DNA of 64,000 nt from CAZTAO01 sp964611645 (lineage in GTDB: Bacteria; Armatimonadota; UBA5829), in assembly GCA_964611645.1 (NCBI GenBank), contig CAZTAO010000019.1:12385-76384 (forward strand). Direction: 5' to 3'. Position 1 is the first letter of the stretch; every line of letters starts with the position of its first letter. Positions 28,011 to 37,162 of this stretch are shown piece by piece. The notes beneath the pieces were generated by a model. It searched no databases and was not told the DNA's origin. It saw nothing but the letters and a program-made list of their open reading frames with translations. The translations under genes and the position numbers were made by a program.

Positions 28011-28640
28011 CTAGGCCATATTTGGTTTTGACTCTTCGGTTTCAGAAGCCGCCTTAGCCTCAAGATTGAACTTCTTAGCGGCCTCCATTAGTTGGTGTAT
28101 TGCGGCCACAGAAGGGTCCTGCATGCTGGGGTTGGGGTGCTGGTATTTGTCCTGAGTAAATGCTGTGGTAGCATGGCCCAGGCGAGCCGCCACAATGGTT
28201 GTGGGTATCTCTGCTTCCATCAGGGCTGTGGCTTGTGTGTGTCTGTAGCCACGCACTCTGATGCGGATACCATGCTCCTTGGCCAAACGTGCGAAAGCAC
28301 CGGTTATCCCATCAGGAGTCAGGCGCTCGCCATCCTTGTTGCATCCTACCCACGGAGTTTCCATCCCCTCAGACTTCTGCCTCTACTGTTCGACCGCGAG
28401 TATCTCCTGCAGATCGATGTCCATCTTCACAAGCCTTACGTTCTCCGACTTCGTTGCCTTCAGTTCTACACGTCCCGGTACCTGTATGAGGTTATGTCTC
28501 ACGGTGATGTAGCCAGTTGCGAAATCTATGTCAGCCCACTGCAGCGCCAACGCCTCTCCGCTCCTAACGCCTGTGTACACGACTACTAGCACGGGGATTC
28601 GGTATTTCCATCCCCCGATGGCGTTGAGTGTCTTGGCGAT
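28011..28640 (-). pseudogene. Tyrosine recombinase/integrase remnant
   Basis: Only the C-terminal catalytic half remains. VVYTGVRSGEALALQWADID carries the first catalytic arginine, YRHTQATALMEAEIPTTIVA the box II arginine, and LGHATTAFTQDKYQH the last histidine and the tyrosine. A TAG at 28383-28385 interrupts the frame between the two catalytic parts, the frame being otherwise continuous. The first box II residue, normally histidine, is arginine. The N-terminal SAM-like and core-binding region is missing: the coding similarity stops near 28640, where the opposite strand turns into nuoN. Its position 45 bases from a tRNA 3' end is typical of island integrases. Confidence 0.85.
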
Positions 28641-29256
28641 ACTGAACATGACTGCCGGCAACCTCCTCGCGCTGCTACAGAACAACATCAAGCGCATGCT
28701 TGCCTACTCATCCATCGCGCACATGGGCTATCTGCTCATACCACTCATAGCAGGTGGAACAGAAGGCGCAGCCTCGATAGCGTTCTACCTGGCATCGTAT
28801 TTCGCCACCACAATCGCGGCATTTGGGGTAGTAGCTGCCTTGTCGGCTTCTCGGAGGGTGGGGGATAGTGACAGCCTGGATGACTATCGGGGATTGTCGC
28901 GCCGGAACCCCATCCTGGCAGCAGTCCTCACCCTCGCGCTACTTTCGCTGGTAGGCATTCCGCTGACCTCCGGCTTCTTCGCCAAACTCTATATCTTCGG
29001 CGCGGCGGCCGGTATGGGGATGTGGCTGCTGCTGATCGTGGGTGTGGTGAACACCGGCATGTCCGCGTTCTACTACTTGCGTGTTGTTATAGCGATGTAC
29101 TCAGATGACAACGAGCAGCGCGAGCCGATCCCACCTATCGACCTCCCGATCCAGATAGCTCTCGCCGCCTGCTCATCTGTCATCGTCTTCTTCGGCATCT
29201 ACCCCACACCCCTGATCCGCCTGGCCGAAGCTGCCACAGCAATGTTTGGGCGATAG
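28620..29256 (+). pseudogene. nuoN: NADH-quinone oxidoreductase subunit N, 5'-truncated
   Basis: Similarity to NuoN begins abruptly at about 28628 with VLAILNMTAGNLLALLQ and continues through NIKRMLAYSSIAHMGYLL and LLSLVGIPLTSGFFAKLY to a normal C-terminus. This keeps about 205 residues of a protein that is normally near 480. The missing N-terminal membrane helices include part of the proton path, so the fragment cannot be a working subunit. Immediately upstream the DNA is the recombinase remnant on the other strand. The rest of the nuo operon is not in the window. An intact copy elsewhere is possible. Confidence 0.85.
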
Positions 29257-29311
29257 GTCGGCACGCTGTTTCAACTGCCGCGGCTTTCCTCGGTGGCGCG
29301 TACGAACCGCG

Positions 29312-29347
29312 TCCTATTTGTCGTATGTGTCCTATATGTCCTATCAG
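29312..29347. repeat. 9-base tandem repeat, second locus
   Basis: Four degenerate units of the form TCSTATNTG, the same periodicity and consensus as at 20543-20578. Located between the nuoN fragment and the HEAT-repeat gene. Confidence 0.55.
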
Positions 29348-29425
29348 CCCCGGACTTGCCCCAGGCCATACATTCTCAACTATATTATGTCGGCAACCAA
29401 CTCGCGTGAAGAACGCCTAACAATT

Positions 29426-30823
29426 CTAGCCCTTCCGCCCGCTTAGCAGGCTGCGTACAAACCCCATAAGTCGGTCGCGGAACGATTCGTTTTCGTTGGG
29501 ACGTCTGCCCGTGATTTGCGCTAGAGCGTCTTGGGCTGCTCGCGCAGTCGCCCAATCCTTATCCTTTCGCGCGATCTTGTGCAGTGTTTCGAGCTCTTTG
29601 ACTGCCCTGGGATCACCTATCTTACCCAGCGCTTCAGCTGCCAAACTGCGTACGTCGCTCACGCGGTCTTTCAGTGCCGCAATCAAGGGTTCCACGGCAC
29701 GCGCGTCCCCGATCATACCGAGCGATTCCGCGCATAGCATGCGAATCGAGTCTTCCGAGTCATGTAGGCGGGATAGGAGTGGTTCAACTGCCCGACTGTC
29801 CGCGAGTTCGCCCAACGCCCCGGTGGCATACCGGCGAATCCTCTCATCCCTGCTCTTTAGCGCTGCGACGAGGACGAATATCGCTGGCGTGCCGATGGCA
29901 CTCAACGCCTTTGCAGCGAACAATCGATTCTGTGCCTGTTCGTCTGCCAGCATGTTGATCAGCGAACGCATGACCCTCAGGTCTTTGATAGCCCCCAGCG
30001 CCATCAAGGCTGTCGCCACCTCACGGCGGACGAAATCGCTGTCACAGTTTTGCAGTGCCGCAATTAAGGGTTCCACTGCACGAGCGTCCTTGATTTCTCC
30101 CAACGCCTGGGCGGCCCATACGCGAACCACAGAGTCATCGTCCTTTAGTCTTCCGACGAGGGTTTCAACGGCGTCAGCACCCGCCTCCGCCAGCTTGGCG
30201 ATCATCCCCGCCTGAAGATAGAAGCTAATCTGCTCAGCTTGACCCTCTGGATGCCACCCCAAGCGCGCCAGCACCCTTCTGGCCCCTCGCCTGACGAATT
30301 TGTCTTCACTCTCTAGCATTGGGATAAGCACCGGCACGCTGGACTTACCGTTGCTCTCGAAAGCCTCGAACACATCGTCAAGTGCGCGGGCGTCGATATG
30401 CTCCATACTTTCCGCAACAGCCTGGATGGCATCAGTGGAACCGATTCTGACAAGTGCCCATGCTGCAGAACCGCTAGGACCCTGTCCCTCTTTGAGGACG
30501 GCAATGAGGGGCTCTACGGCTTTGGCATCAGCTATCTTCCCCAAAGCGATTACAGCGGCGAGCTTCGGGCCACCGTCCTTCAGAGCCGCGATCAGTGGCT
30601 CCACAGCTTGGCGGTCGTCTCGTTTGCCGAGTTCTTCTGCGGCATTGCTGCTAACGTACATGTCGCCGCTCTCCAGCATGCCAACTAGACTTGGAACATC
30701 GCTCTGCTGAAACCGACGACGGGGGTTGTAACCACACCTGGGACAATCTGGCATCTCCTGAAAGTCCGTGTTCCAGGAAAACTCGGCAGCACACTCAGCG
30801 CACGTGGTGATTACTCCGGGCAT
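29426..30823 (-). CDS. HEAT-repeat protein with N-terminal zinc ribbon
   Basis: 465 residues. Cysteines C8, C11, C27 and C30 form a CxxC...CPRC zinc ribbon, followed from about residue 45 by at least ten PBS-lyase-type HEAT repeats. The best units read DARAVEPLIAAL, DAKAVEPLIAVLK and DSRAVEPLLSRL. Such alpha-solenoids are protein-binding scaffolds, and in some bacteria they associate with phycobilin lyases or signalling. No enzyme domain is present. No signal peptide, so cytoplasmic. GGAGAG lies close before the ATG. Divergent from the alpha-mannosidase gene. Confidence 0.88.
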   Translation of the reverse strand: MPGVITTCAECAAEFSWNTDFQEMPDCPRCGYNPRRRFQQSDVPSLVGMLESGDMYVSSNAAEELGKRDDRQAVEPLIAALKDGGPKLAAVIALGKIADAKAVEPLIAVLKEGQGPSGSAAWALVRIGSTDAIQAVAESMEHIDARALDDVFEAFESNGKSSVPVLIPMLESEDKFVRRGARRVLARLGWHPEGQAEQISFYLQAGMIAKLAEAGADAVETLVGRLKDDDSVVRVWAAQALGEIKDARAVEPLIAALQNCDSDFVRREVATALMALGAIKDLRVMRSLINMLADEQAQNRLFAAKALSAIGTPAIFVLVAALKSRDERIRRYATGALGELADSRAVEPLLSRLHDSEDSIRMLCAESLGMIGDARAVEPLIAALKDRVSDVRSLAAEALGKIGDPRAVKELETLHKIARKDKDWATARAAQDALAQITGRRPNENESFRDRLMGFVRSLLSGRKG

Positions 30824-30977
30824 TCTGCTCTCCTCTCGACATTGGTCGATCTCGGCTAGCTCTTCTGCAGGACTACATTCTCCATTGTGCGTACATAGTA
30901 GCGAAAATTCACCATGCGGTCAATCTGGGAGCCAGTGAAGGCAGAGTGAGCTCCTGCTGGGACCCGGACCTCTGACT

Positions 30978-31006
30978 TTGAACTTTGAACCCCGTTGCCC
31001 TATACT
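30978..31006 (+). promoter_or_regulatory. Promoter of the alpha-mannosidase gene
   Basis: TTGAAC and TATACT with a 17-base spacer, ending 30 bases before the proposed TTG start. Confidence 0.55.
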
Positions 31007-31036
31007 AAAACGGCAATCTTTTGGAGGTGGCGCAAC

Positions 31037-34000
31037 TTGGAGCTTCATGAGACAAAACAGAAAATGCTGCTGGACAAACTGGCGAAGCGCAGCGCGGAGA
31101 TATCAGGATACAGAATCTCGAATATTCAGCCGATCGAGAACATAATGCTTCGGGAAACCCCCGAATACGAGAGGCTGGAGGATGCGGTTGTCGCCGATGG
31201 TTACAAACCCATCAGGCCCGGCGACCTCTGGGGCGGATACCGGGTCAACGGCTGGTTCAAGCTCAGCATCAGCGTGCCTCGGGAGTTCCAGGGTAAGCAG
31301 GTCGCGGCCTATATTGCATTCGATGGCGAGGGGTGCGCGTTCATCGACGGCAAGCCGGTCCAGGGCCTCGACCCCAACCATGAGGAGATATTGCTGCTCA
31401 CCGATGCAAAGGGCGGGGAGCGGTTCGATATAGTGATCGACGCCATGTGCAAAGGCTGGGCGCATGCGGTGTTCGGCGCGACCCGCAATCTGGCCTACAG
31501 TGTGCTCTATCGCGCGGAGATAGCCACCCGCAACCCTGAGGTCTCGCAGTATTGGTATGATCTGGAATTCCTTCGGCTGCTGGCAGTAGACCTGCCAGCG
31601 GACAGTCCGCGCAGAGCCAAGATTATCTATCTCCTGAACAAGAGCGTTGACGCCTTTGACTACACCAATAAAGACGCCGACTCGCTATGTATTTCGGCGA
31701 TTCGAGCGAACGCGATTCTGAAGCCGCTGATGGAATGCAAGGCGGATGCCAGTTCCACCAGCATCGCAGCCCACGGTCATGCCCACATCGATACGGCGTG
31801 GCTTTGGCCATACCGAGAAACCATCAGGAAGTGCTCGCGCACGTTCTCCAGCGTAATGCGGTTGATGGAGCAATACCCGGAATACATCTACAGCCAGAGC
31901 CAGGCGCAGCTCTATGAGTTCACCAAGGAGCGGTGGCCGAGCCTGTATGACGAGATCAAGGCCCGCGCCAAAGAGGGCCGATGGGACGTGATGGGGAGCA
32001 TGTGGGTTGAGGCCGACTGCAACATCAGCTCCGGCGAGTCCCTTGTTCGCCAGATTCTGGTGGGCAAGAACTTCTTCATGGACGAGTTCGGCGTGGAGAC
32101 GGACACTCTCTGGCTGCCGGACGTATTCGGATACTCCGCCGCTCTGCCCCAGATACTCAAGAAGTCCGGAGTGGACTATTTCTCCACCATCAAGATCCAC
32201 TGGAACCAGTTCAACAAGTTCCCCTACAGCACGTTCCACTGGAAAGGCATCGATGGCACTCGCGTGCTGGCTCATTTCCCGCCAGCCGGCGACTACAACG
32301 CTCTCCCACAGCCTTCTATCCTGAGGAACCAGGTTAGCAAGTTCATAGAGAAGGACCGCAGCGACTGGTCGCTGATGAGCTTCGGGTGGGGCGATGGCGG
32401 CGGTGGACCAGAGGCCAGGCACAGTGAGTACTTCCGAAGAGCTGCCGACCTTGAGGGCGTGCCGAAATGCAAGCAGATGGGCGTATCTGAGTTCTTCCAC
32501 AAGATCGATGGAGCAGCGGACTTCCCGGAATGGTTCGGCGAATTGTACTTCGAGCTTCACAGAGGCACCTACACCACCCAAGCCCGCAACAAGATGCTCA
32601 ACCGCAAGAGCGAACTGCGATACAGGGATGCTGAATTACTCAGCAGTATCGCAGAACCTATGGGGCTTGCTTATCCCCGCGAGGCGCTGCTCAAGGAGTG
32701 GAAGAAGATACTCTGCAACCAGTTCCACGATGTCATCCCCGGCAGTTCCATTCGTGAGGTCTACGAAGACACCGAAGTCATGTATGGGGAGATAATGGAG
32801 GTCGGCCGGGAGACCGTGTGGACCGCTCTGGGTAAGATAGCGCAGAACATAGACACTAGCGGCGACGGTTGGGCAGCGGTGATCTTCAACACCCTTCCGT
32901 GGGACCGTCGCGATATCGGGTGGGTCGGCACTCCCGGAGACAGCGACTATGCCATTACCGATTCCGACGGCAAAGAAGTCCCCTCTCAGCAGGCAGCAGA
33001 CTCCCTGATCTTCAACGCCGACGTCCCATCGATGGGATACAACGTCTACCGGATAGTAGACCGAAAGGCGTCTTCGGCGGACTCCGGCCTCAAGGTCAGC
33101 GAAGCAGGCATGGAGAACAAATTCCTCAAGCTCGCTCTAGACTCCGACGGTTGCATAACCTCTATGATCCTAAAATCCAACGGCCGGGAAGTGCTGCCGC
33201 AAGGCGCTAAGGGCAATATGCTCCAGGTCTTCGAGGACAAGCCCAACAACTGGGATGCCTGGGACATCGAATACTTCCATCTGGACAAGGCGGATGACCT
33301 CGCCAGCCCCACCAGCTTCAAGGTAACTGAGAGCGGCCCGGTGCGGGGAACTGTCGAGGTTGAGCACGAGTTCGGCAAGTCCAAACTTCGACAGCAGATA
33401 GCGATGTACGCCGATTCCCCAAGAGTCGACTTCCGCACATGGGTCGATTGGCATGAAGATGAGAAGTGCCTCAAAGCTGCGTTCCCTGTGGACATCAACG
33501 CCGCCGAAGCCCGTTACGAGATTCAGTTCGGCAACGCTGTCCGGCCTGCCCACACCAACACAAGCTGGGACTTCGCCAGGTTCGAGGTCTGCGGCCACAA
33601 GTGGGTCGACTACTCCGAGAACGGCTTCGGGCTGAGCCTGATGAACGACTGCAAATACGGCCACCACGTAGCCAACGGCCAGATGCAGATCACTCTCCTG
33701 CGCTCCCCGAAAAGCCCTGACTCGATGGCGGATATGTGCGAGCACGAGTTCACATACTCAATCATGCCTCACGAGGGTGACTACACCACCGCCGAGACAG
33801 TCCGCCGGGCCTATGAACTCAACGTGCCTCTGGTCTGCCAGGTTGACAGGCCATCCGCAGGCACGCTTCCCACTTCTCAGTCATTCGTCTCAGTCGATGC
33901 CGACAACGTCATCCTGGAGACTGTGAAAAAGGCCGAGAAAGAAGAAGCCACGATCCTGCGCTTCTACGAGTGCCACAACTCTCGCGCCGAGGCGAAAGTC

Positions 34001-34138
34001 ACCCTGAAGCTGCCATTCAAACAAGTCTACGAGTGCGACCTGATGGAACGAAACATAGCCAAGATCAAAACCGACGGCCAATCCTTCACATTCGAGTCAA
34101 AGCCCTTCGAGATAAAGACATTCAAGCTGGTGGCGTAA
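31037..34138 (+). CDS. GH38 alpha-mannosidase
   Basis: 1033-residue zinc-dependent retaining alpha-mannosidase. The metal-binding HAHIDTAWLWPYRET starts near residue 246; the nucleophile is D362 in LWLPDVFGYSAALPQILKK; GSMWVEADCNISSGESLVRQ and FHDVIPGSSIREVYEDTE are further family landmarks. The C-terminal beta domains are complete and the length is normal. No signal peptide, so it probably trims imported mannosides in the cytoplasm, as proposed for the GH2 beta-mannosidase-like enzyme at 16722-18695. The start is TTG with a strong GGAGGTGG 6 bases before it; a frame extension of 14 codons lacks a Shine-Dalgarno. Confidence 0.94.
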   Translation: MELHETKQKMLLDKLAKRSAEISGYRISNIQPIENIMLRETPEYERLEDAVVADGYKPIRPGDLWGGYRVNGWFKLSISVPREFQGKQVAAYIAFDGEGCAFIDGKPVQGLDPNHEEILLLTDAKGGERFDIVIDAMCKGWAHAVFGATRNLAYSVLYRAEIATRNPEVSQYWYDLEFLRLLAVDLPADSPRRAKIIYLLNKSVDAFDYTNKDADSLCISAIRANAILKPLMECKADASSTSIAAHGHAHIDTAWLWPYRETIRKCSRTFSSVMRLMEQYPEYIYSQSQAQLYEFTKERWPSLYDEIKARAKEGRWDVMGSMWVEADCNISSGESLVRQILVGKNFFMDEFGVETDTLWLPDVFGYSAALPQILKKSGVDYFSTIKIHWNQFNKFPYSTFHWKGIDGTRVLAHFPPAGDYNALPQPSILRNQVSKFIEKDRSDWSLMSFGWGDGGGGPEARHSEYFRRAADLEGVPKCKQMGVSEFFHKIDGAADFPEWFGELYFELHRGTYTTQARNKMLNRKSELRYRDAELLSSIAEPMGLAYPREALLKEWKKILCNQFHDVIPGSSIREVYEDTEVMYGEIMEVGRETVWTALGKIAQNIDTSGDGWAAVIFNTLPWDRRDIGWVGTPGDSDYAITDSDGKEVPSQQAADSLIFNADVPSMGYNVYRIVDRKASSADSGLKVSEAGMENKFLKLALDSDGCITSMILKSNGREVLPQGAKGNMLQVFEDKPNNWDAWDIEYFHLDKADDLASPTSFKVTESGPVRGTVEVEHEFGKSKLRQQIAMYADSPRVDFRTWVDWHEDEKCLKAAFPVDINAAEARYEIQFGNAVRPAHTNTSWDFARFEVCGHKWVDYSENGFGLSLMNDCKYGHHVANGQMQITLLRSPKSPDSMADMCEHEFTYSIMPHEGDYTTAETVRRAYELNVPLVCQVDRPSAGTLPTSQSFVSVDADNVILETVKKAEKEEATILRFYECHNSRAEAKVTLKLPFKQVYECDLMERNIAKIKTDGQSFTFESKPFEIKTFKLVA

Positions 34139-34178
34139 AGAGCGACGGAACTCTCTTCCGTGCAGACGCGCCAAAACT

Positions 34179-34206
34179 CCCTCTCCCCGCGCCGTCGGGG
34201 AGAGGG
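34179..34206. repeat. CCCTCTCCCC/GGGGAGAGGG hairpin after the alpha-mannosidase
   Basis: Perfect 10-bp stem with an 8-base loop, 40 bases after the stop codon. It belongs to the dispersed repeat seen at 23783, 52699 and 54229. It could act as a terminator here although no U-run follows. Confidence 0.5.
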
Positions 34207-34315
34207 CTGGGCCTTTCGCAAATGTGGCTGCGGCCAAGTTGCTTGCGGCCAACGGGTGAGGGGTTCGCACAGCCTGTCGCCTGTCGCGTTAGCACTCTCA
34301 GGCGCTCCGTTTCGG

Positions 34316-34345
34316 TTGACATCTCAGCCCTCAGACTGCTATACT
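34316..34345 (+). promoter_or_regulatory. Promoter of the Arg-Arg-Ser tRNA cluster
   Basis: TTGACA and TATACT with an 18-base spacer, 44 bases before the first mature tRNA base. Confidence 0.7.
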
Positions 34346-34389
34346 GAGTGCCTGGAAGACGGCTGATTTCGGCTGTCGACCGAGACTTT

Positions 34390-34465
34390 GCGCCCGTAGC
34401 TCAGGGGATAGAGCGAATGGTTGCGGACCATTAGGCCGGGGGTTCGAATCCCTTCGGGCGCACCA
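34390..34465 (+). tRNA. tRNA-Arg (anticodon GCG)
   Basis: Acceptor GCGCCCG/CGGGCGC. Anticodon stem AATGG/CCATT around loop TTGCGGA gives GCG. CCA is encoded. Most bacteria read CGY codons with an ACG tRNA modified to inosine, so a GCG anticodon is less common. Confidence 0.95.
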
Positions 34466-34471
34466 CTTAGA

Positions 34472-34547
34472 GGCCGATTAGCTCAGGGGATAGAGCGCCG
34501 CCGTCCTAAGGCGGGCGTCGGGGGTTCGAATCCCTCATCGGCCACCA
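34472..34547 (+). tRNA. tRNA-Arg (anticodon CCT)
   Basis: Acceptor GGCCGAT/ATCGGCC. Anticodon stem CCGCC/GGCGG around loop GTCCTAA gives CCT, reading AGG. CCA is encoded. Follows the first Arg tRNA by 6 bases. Confidence 0.96.
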
Positions 34548-34596
34548 CTGCCCTGTGTGTCAACTGCGGTTGCCACGTAGGTTGCCAAAACTGCGC

Positions 34597-34684
34597 GGAG
34601 AGATGCCAGAGCGGTTTAATGGGTCAGTCTCGAAAACTGATGTGGTGCAAGCCACCCTGGGTTCGAATCCCAGTCTCTCCGCCA
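34597..34684 (+). tRNA. tRNA-Ser (anticodon CGA)
   Basis: Class II tRNA of 88 bases with a long variable arm. Acceptor GGAGAGA pairs with TCTCTCC. Anticodon loop CTCGAAA in stem TCAGT/ACTGA gives CGA, reading TCG. CCA is encoded. Confidence 0.96.
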
Positions 34685-34741
34685 TAGCCCTCCTATGTCG
34701 CCCCTGAGCTGATTCCACCCGTGAACCCCAAGAGCCGATTC

Positions 34742-34879
34742 ATCACGAAATCACGAAAACCGGAAAACACGAATGGGAACGGGTGAGAACGGAAGCAGAA
34801 AACCCGAAATTCAAGAAAACCAGAAAAGAACAACGAGATCGCAGTTTTCGTGCTTTCGTCCTTTCGTGTTTTCGTGATT
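34742..34879. repeat. TTTCGTG-rich inverted repeat region
   Basis: Left part (34742-34773) is built of ATCACGAAA-like units, right part (34845-34879) of TTTCGTG units in the opposite sense, so the two can pair. The same motif occurs at 20581-20626. I see no gene in 34685-34969. Confidence 0.5.
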
Positions 34880-34969
34880 ACGAGACCTCGCCTCCTCCCT
34901 TACCCTCATTCCTCCCATTTGTGCTATCCTATGTGAAACAACATCACCGGGAGATGCAGACACCAAGAT

Positions 34970-36040
34970 ATGAACGACAGACAACGCTTCAACGCAATCA
35001 TGAATTACCAGCCGGTGGATGCTCTGCCGGTTATGAGGCTGGAGCCTTACGAGGACGATGGGATTGCCCGCTGGCGCAAAGAGGGCCTCCCCGCGGACAA
35101 GTCGCCTGACGAGTTCCTGGGCATATCATCGATACAGCTAGTCCCGCTTCACCTCGGGCCTGTGCCTGGCTTTGAGCAGAAGATCATTGCCGAAGATTCC
35201 GAGACCTACACTGAGATCGATTACCTCGGCTGCACCGTTCGCCGTTCCAAAGCCCACCCGACAATGTACTACGGCTATCTGGATCATCCGGTCAAGAACC
35301 GTGAGGACTGGGAGAGCTACAAGGAACGCTTCCGGATCGATGAGCCTGAGCGGGTTATGCAGGATGTCGATGGCTGGATTGCCAGGCTCAACGCGTCTCA
35401 GATGCCGGTTGGAGTCACCCTGATGCCGTGGTTCTTCCGGCTGGGCTTCTACTCCATGGGCATGGAGCGCTTCATGACAGCGTTCTACGAGATGCCCGAC
35501 CTCATCCACGACATGTTCGCCCACTGGAGCGAACTGGTAACCAAGGGTCTGCGGCCGTTTCTGGGTAGAGTGCAGATAGACGTGGTGTCCTTCGCCGAAG
35601 ACCTCGCGTACAAAGGCGGTCCGCATCTTTCGCCGAAGATGTACACGGAGTTCTTCCTGCGATACCAGGACCCACTTGTTGCGGAATGCCGCGCGGCGGG
35701 AGTGAAGATCATCAACCTGTATACATCCGGCAACATCTTCTCCTTGCTTCCACTCTTGATGGAGCGGGGGTTCAACCTCACCTGGCCCTTGGAGCGGGCG
35801 TGTGGAATGGACCCAATCGAGCTTCGCAAGCAGTTCGGCAAGGAACTCAGACTGGCGGGTGGGGTGCCCAAGGAGGCCCTTATCGCGGGGCCGGAAGCAA
35901 TAGACCGCGAGATCCAGAGGCTGCTGCCGGTAATACGAGAGGGTGGTTACGTGCCCGCGGTTGACGACATGGTCCCGCCCGAGGTAAGCTTCGACAACTA
36001 CCGCCACTACATAGACGCCATACGAGCCATCAAGATGTAG
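34970..36040 (+). CDS. Uroporphyrinogen decarboxylase-family (URO-D) methyltransferase-like protein
   Basis: 356-residue TIM-barrel protein of the URO-D superfamily. The N-terminus NDRQRFNAIMNYQPVDALPV is the usual RERxxxxLxxxxxDRxPv segment. GDDxxxK-type residues appear as DVVSFAEDLAYKGGPHLSPKMY, and IINLYTSGNI and LRLAGGVPKEALIAGPEAI follow in the right order. It is not a heme HemE: the arginine-rich substrate pocket is not obvious. Relatives are corrinoid methyltransferases (MtaA/CmuA-like) or enzymes of unknown role. It begins a plus-strand series with two amidohydrolases. The Shine-Dalgarno is weak and distant. Confidence 0.82.
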   Translation: MNDRQRFNAIMNYQPVDALPVMRLEPYEDDGIARWRKEGLPADKSPDEFLGISSIQLVPLHLGPVPGFEQKIIAEDSETYTEIDYLGCTVRRSKAHPTMYYGYLDHPVKNREDWESYKERFRIDEPERVMQDVDGWIARLNASQMPVGVTLMPWFFRLGFYSMGMERFMTAFYEMPDLIHDMFAHWSELVTKGLRPFLGRVQIDVVSFAEDLAYKGGPHLSPKMYTEFFLRYQDPLVAECRAAGVKIINLYTSGNIFSLLPLLMERGFNLTWPLERACGMDPIELRKQFGKELRLAGGVPKEALIAGPEAIDREIQRLLPVIREGGYVPAVDDMVPPEVSFDNYRHYIDAIRAIKM

Positions 36041-36054
36041 GCGGTCAGAGGGTT

Positions 36055-36127
36055 ACGTCATGCTGAACTTGTTTCAGCATCTGTTCTCGGTCAACAAACA
36101 GACCCTGAAACGAGTTCAGGGTGACGT
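36055..36127. repeat. 73-base palindromic element (GTCATGCTGAACTTG type), copy 1
   Basis: Outer arms ACGTCA/TGACGT enclose two smaller hairpins: a CTGAAC...GTTTCAG type at the left and CCTGAA...TTCAGG at the right. A second 73-base element with the same plan is at 57961-58033. It resembles the intergenic palindromes common in many bacterial genomes. Confidence 0.65.
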
Positions 36128-36168
36128 GTGATAGAGAAGTTCCGAAATCAGAAACAGGGAGCACAAAC

Positions 36169-37158
36169 ATGACATACAACTGGACATTCACTGATGTCGA
36201 TAAGCGAATCGCCGCCGACGCGCAGGCTTCTCTTCCCGACAAACTCTTCGACATCCACGCCCACCTCTACAAATACGCTCACATGCACTCGCCCACCGAC
36301 GAATGGATGTCGCCTGGCCCGGCTGTGTCTGATGTGGCTGCATACTGCGAGCACATAGGCAGGCAGGTCGGGGCCTCACGGCTCAATGGCGGCCTCTTCT
36401 TCGCAATGCCGTCGCTGGACCTTGAGATGGAGAATGCCAACGAGTTCCTTATGGAGCAGATTGCGGACGGGTCGGGCAGCAGGGGCCTGATTCTGGTCGG
36501 GCCGAATACCCCTCGGGAACTCGCAGAGAAGTGGCTGAGCAGCCCTGGGATAGTGGGGTTCAAACCCTACTCGTTCTTCAGCACGGAGGCAGACAAATAC
36601 GCCTGCCCGCCTGAGACATACATTCCGGACTGGGTCTGGGACATCGCCAACGAGCGCGGCCTGGTAATCACGCTTCACGTAGTCAAAGAGAAAGCTATCG
36701 CCGACCCCGCGAACTATGAGTATGTCGTCAAGAAGTGCACCCAGTATCCCAAGGCCAAGCTGATCCTGGCCCACTGTGGCAGGACTTTCCATTCCCCCAA
36801 CGCCCGCAAAGGGTTTGAGATGATCAAGGGCCTGGACAACGTCTGGTTCGACACCGCCGCTATCTGCGAGGCGGGGCCGTTCATTGAGGTGATCAAGAGC
36901 TTCGGGGTCCGCAAGCTGATGTGGGGAACCGACTACCCCGACTCGGAAATCCGTGGGCGAGCCGTGAGCATCGGCGAAGGCTTCTTCTGGATTCAGCCGG
37001 ACACTGTTGCTCAGGAGCCGGGTTACTCCGGGTTCAACCCCACTCTGGTGGGAATCGAGTCGACACGGGCGTTGCTGGATGCGGCCTACTACCTCGGCCT
37101 CACTAAGTCTGATCTCGAAGACATATTCTACAACAACGCCATGCGGCTTCTGGGGTGA
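36169..37158 (+). CDS. Amidohydrolase family protein (amidohydro_2 type)
   Basis: 329-residue metal-dependent TIM-barrel hydrolase. FDIHAHLYKYAH is the HxH motif of strand 1, LVITLHVVKEKAIADP and LILAHCGRTFHSPNARKG are the later histidine strands, and LMWGTDYPDSEIRGRAV holds the catalytic aspartate. This is the pattern of decarboxylase-like amidohydrolases. The ATG at 36169 follows CAGGGAGCACAAAC. The next gene begins 4 bases after its stop and is a second, more distant amidohydrolase, so the two are cotranscribed and may act in sequence. Substrate unknown. Confidence 0.82.
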   Translation: MTYNWTFTDVDKRIAADAQASLPDKLFDIHAHLYKYAHMHSPTDEWMSPGPAVSDVAAYCEHIGRQVGASRLNGGLFFAMPSLDLEMENANEFLMEQIADGSGSRGLILVGPNTPRELAEKWLSSPGIVGFKPYSFFSTEADKYACPPETYIPDWVWDIANERGLVITLHVVKEKAIADPANYEYVVKKCTQYPKAKLILAHCGRTFHSPNARKGFEMIKGLDNVWFDTAAICEAGPFIEVIKSFGVRKLMWGTDYPDSEIRGRAVSIGEGFFWIQPDTVAQEPGYSGFNPTLVGIESTRALLDAAYYLGLTKSDLEDIFYNNAMRLLG

Positions 37159-37162
37159 TGAA

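Noticed and set aside
34970..36040. Heme-synthesis HemE
   Set aside because: Same superfamily, but the N-terminal substrate motif and the genomic setting differ; called URO-D-like only.
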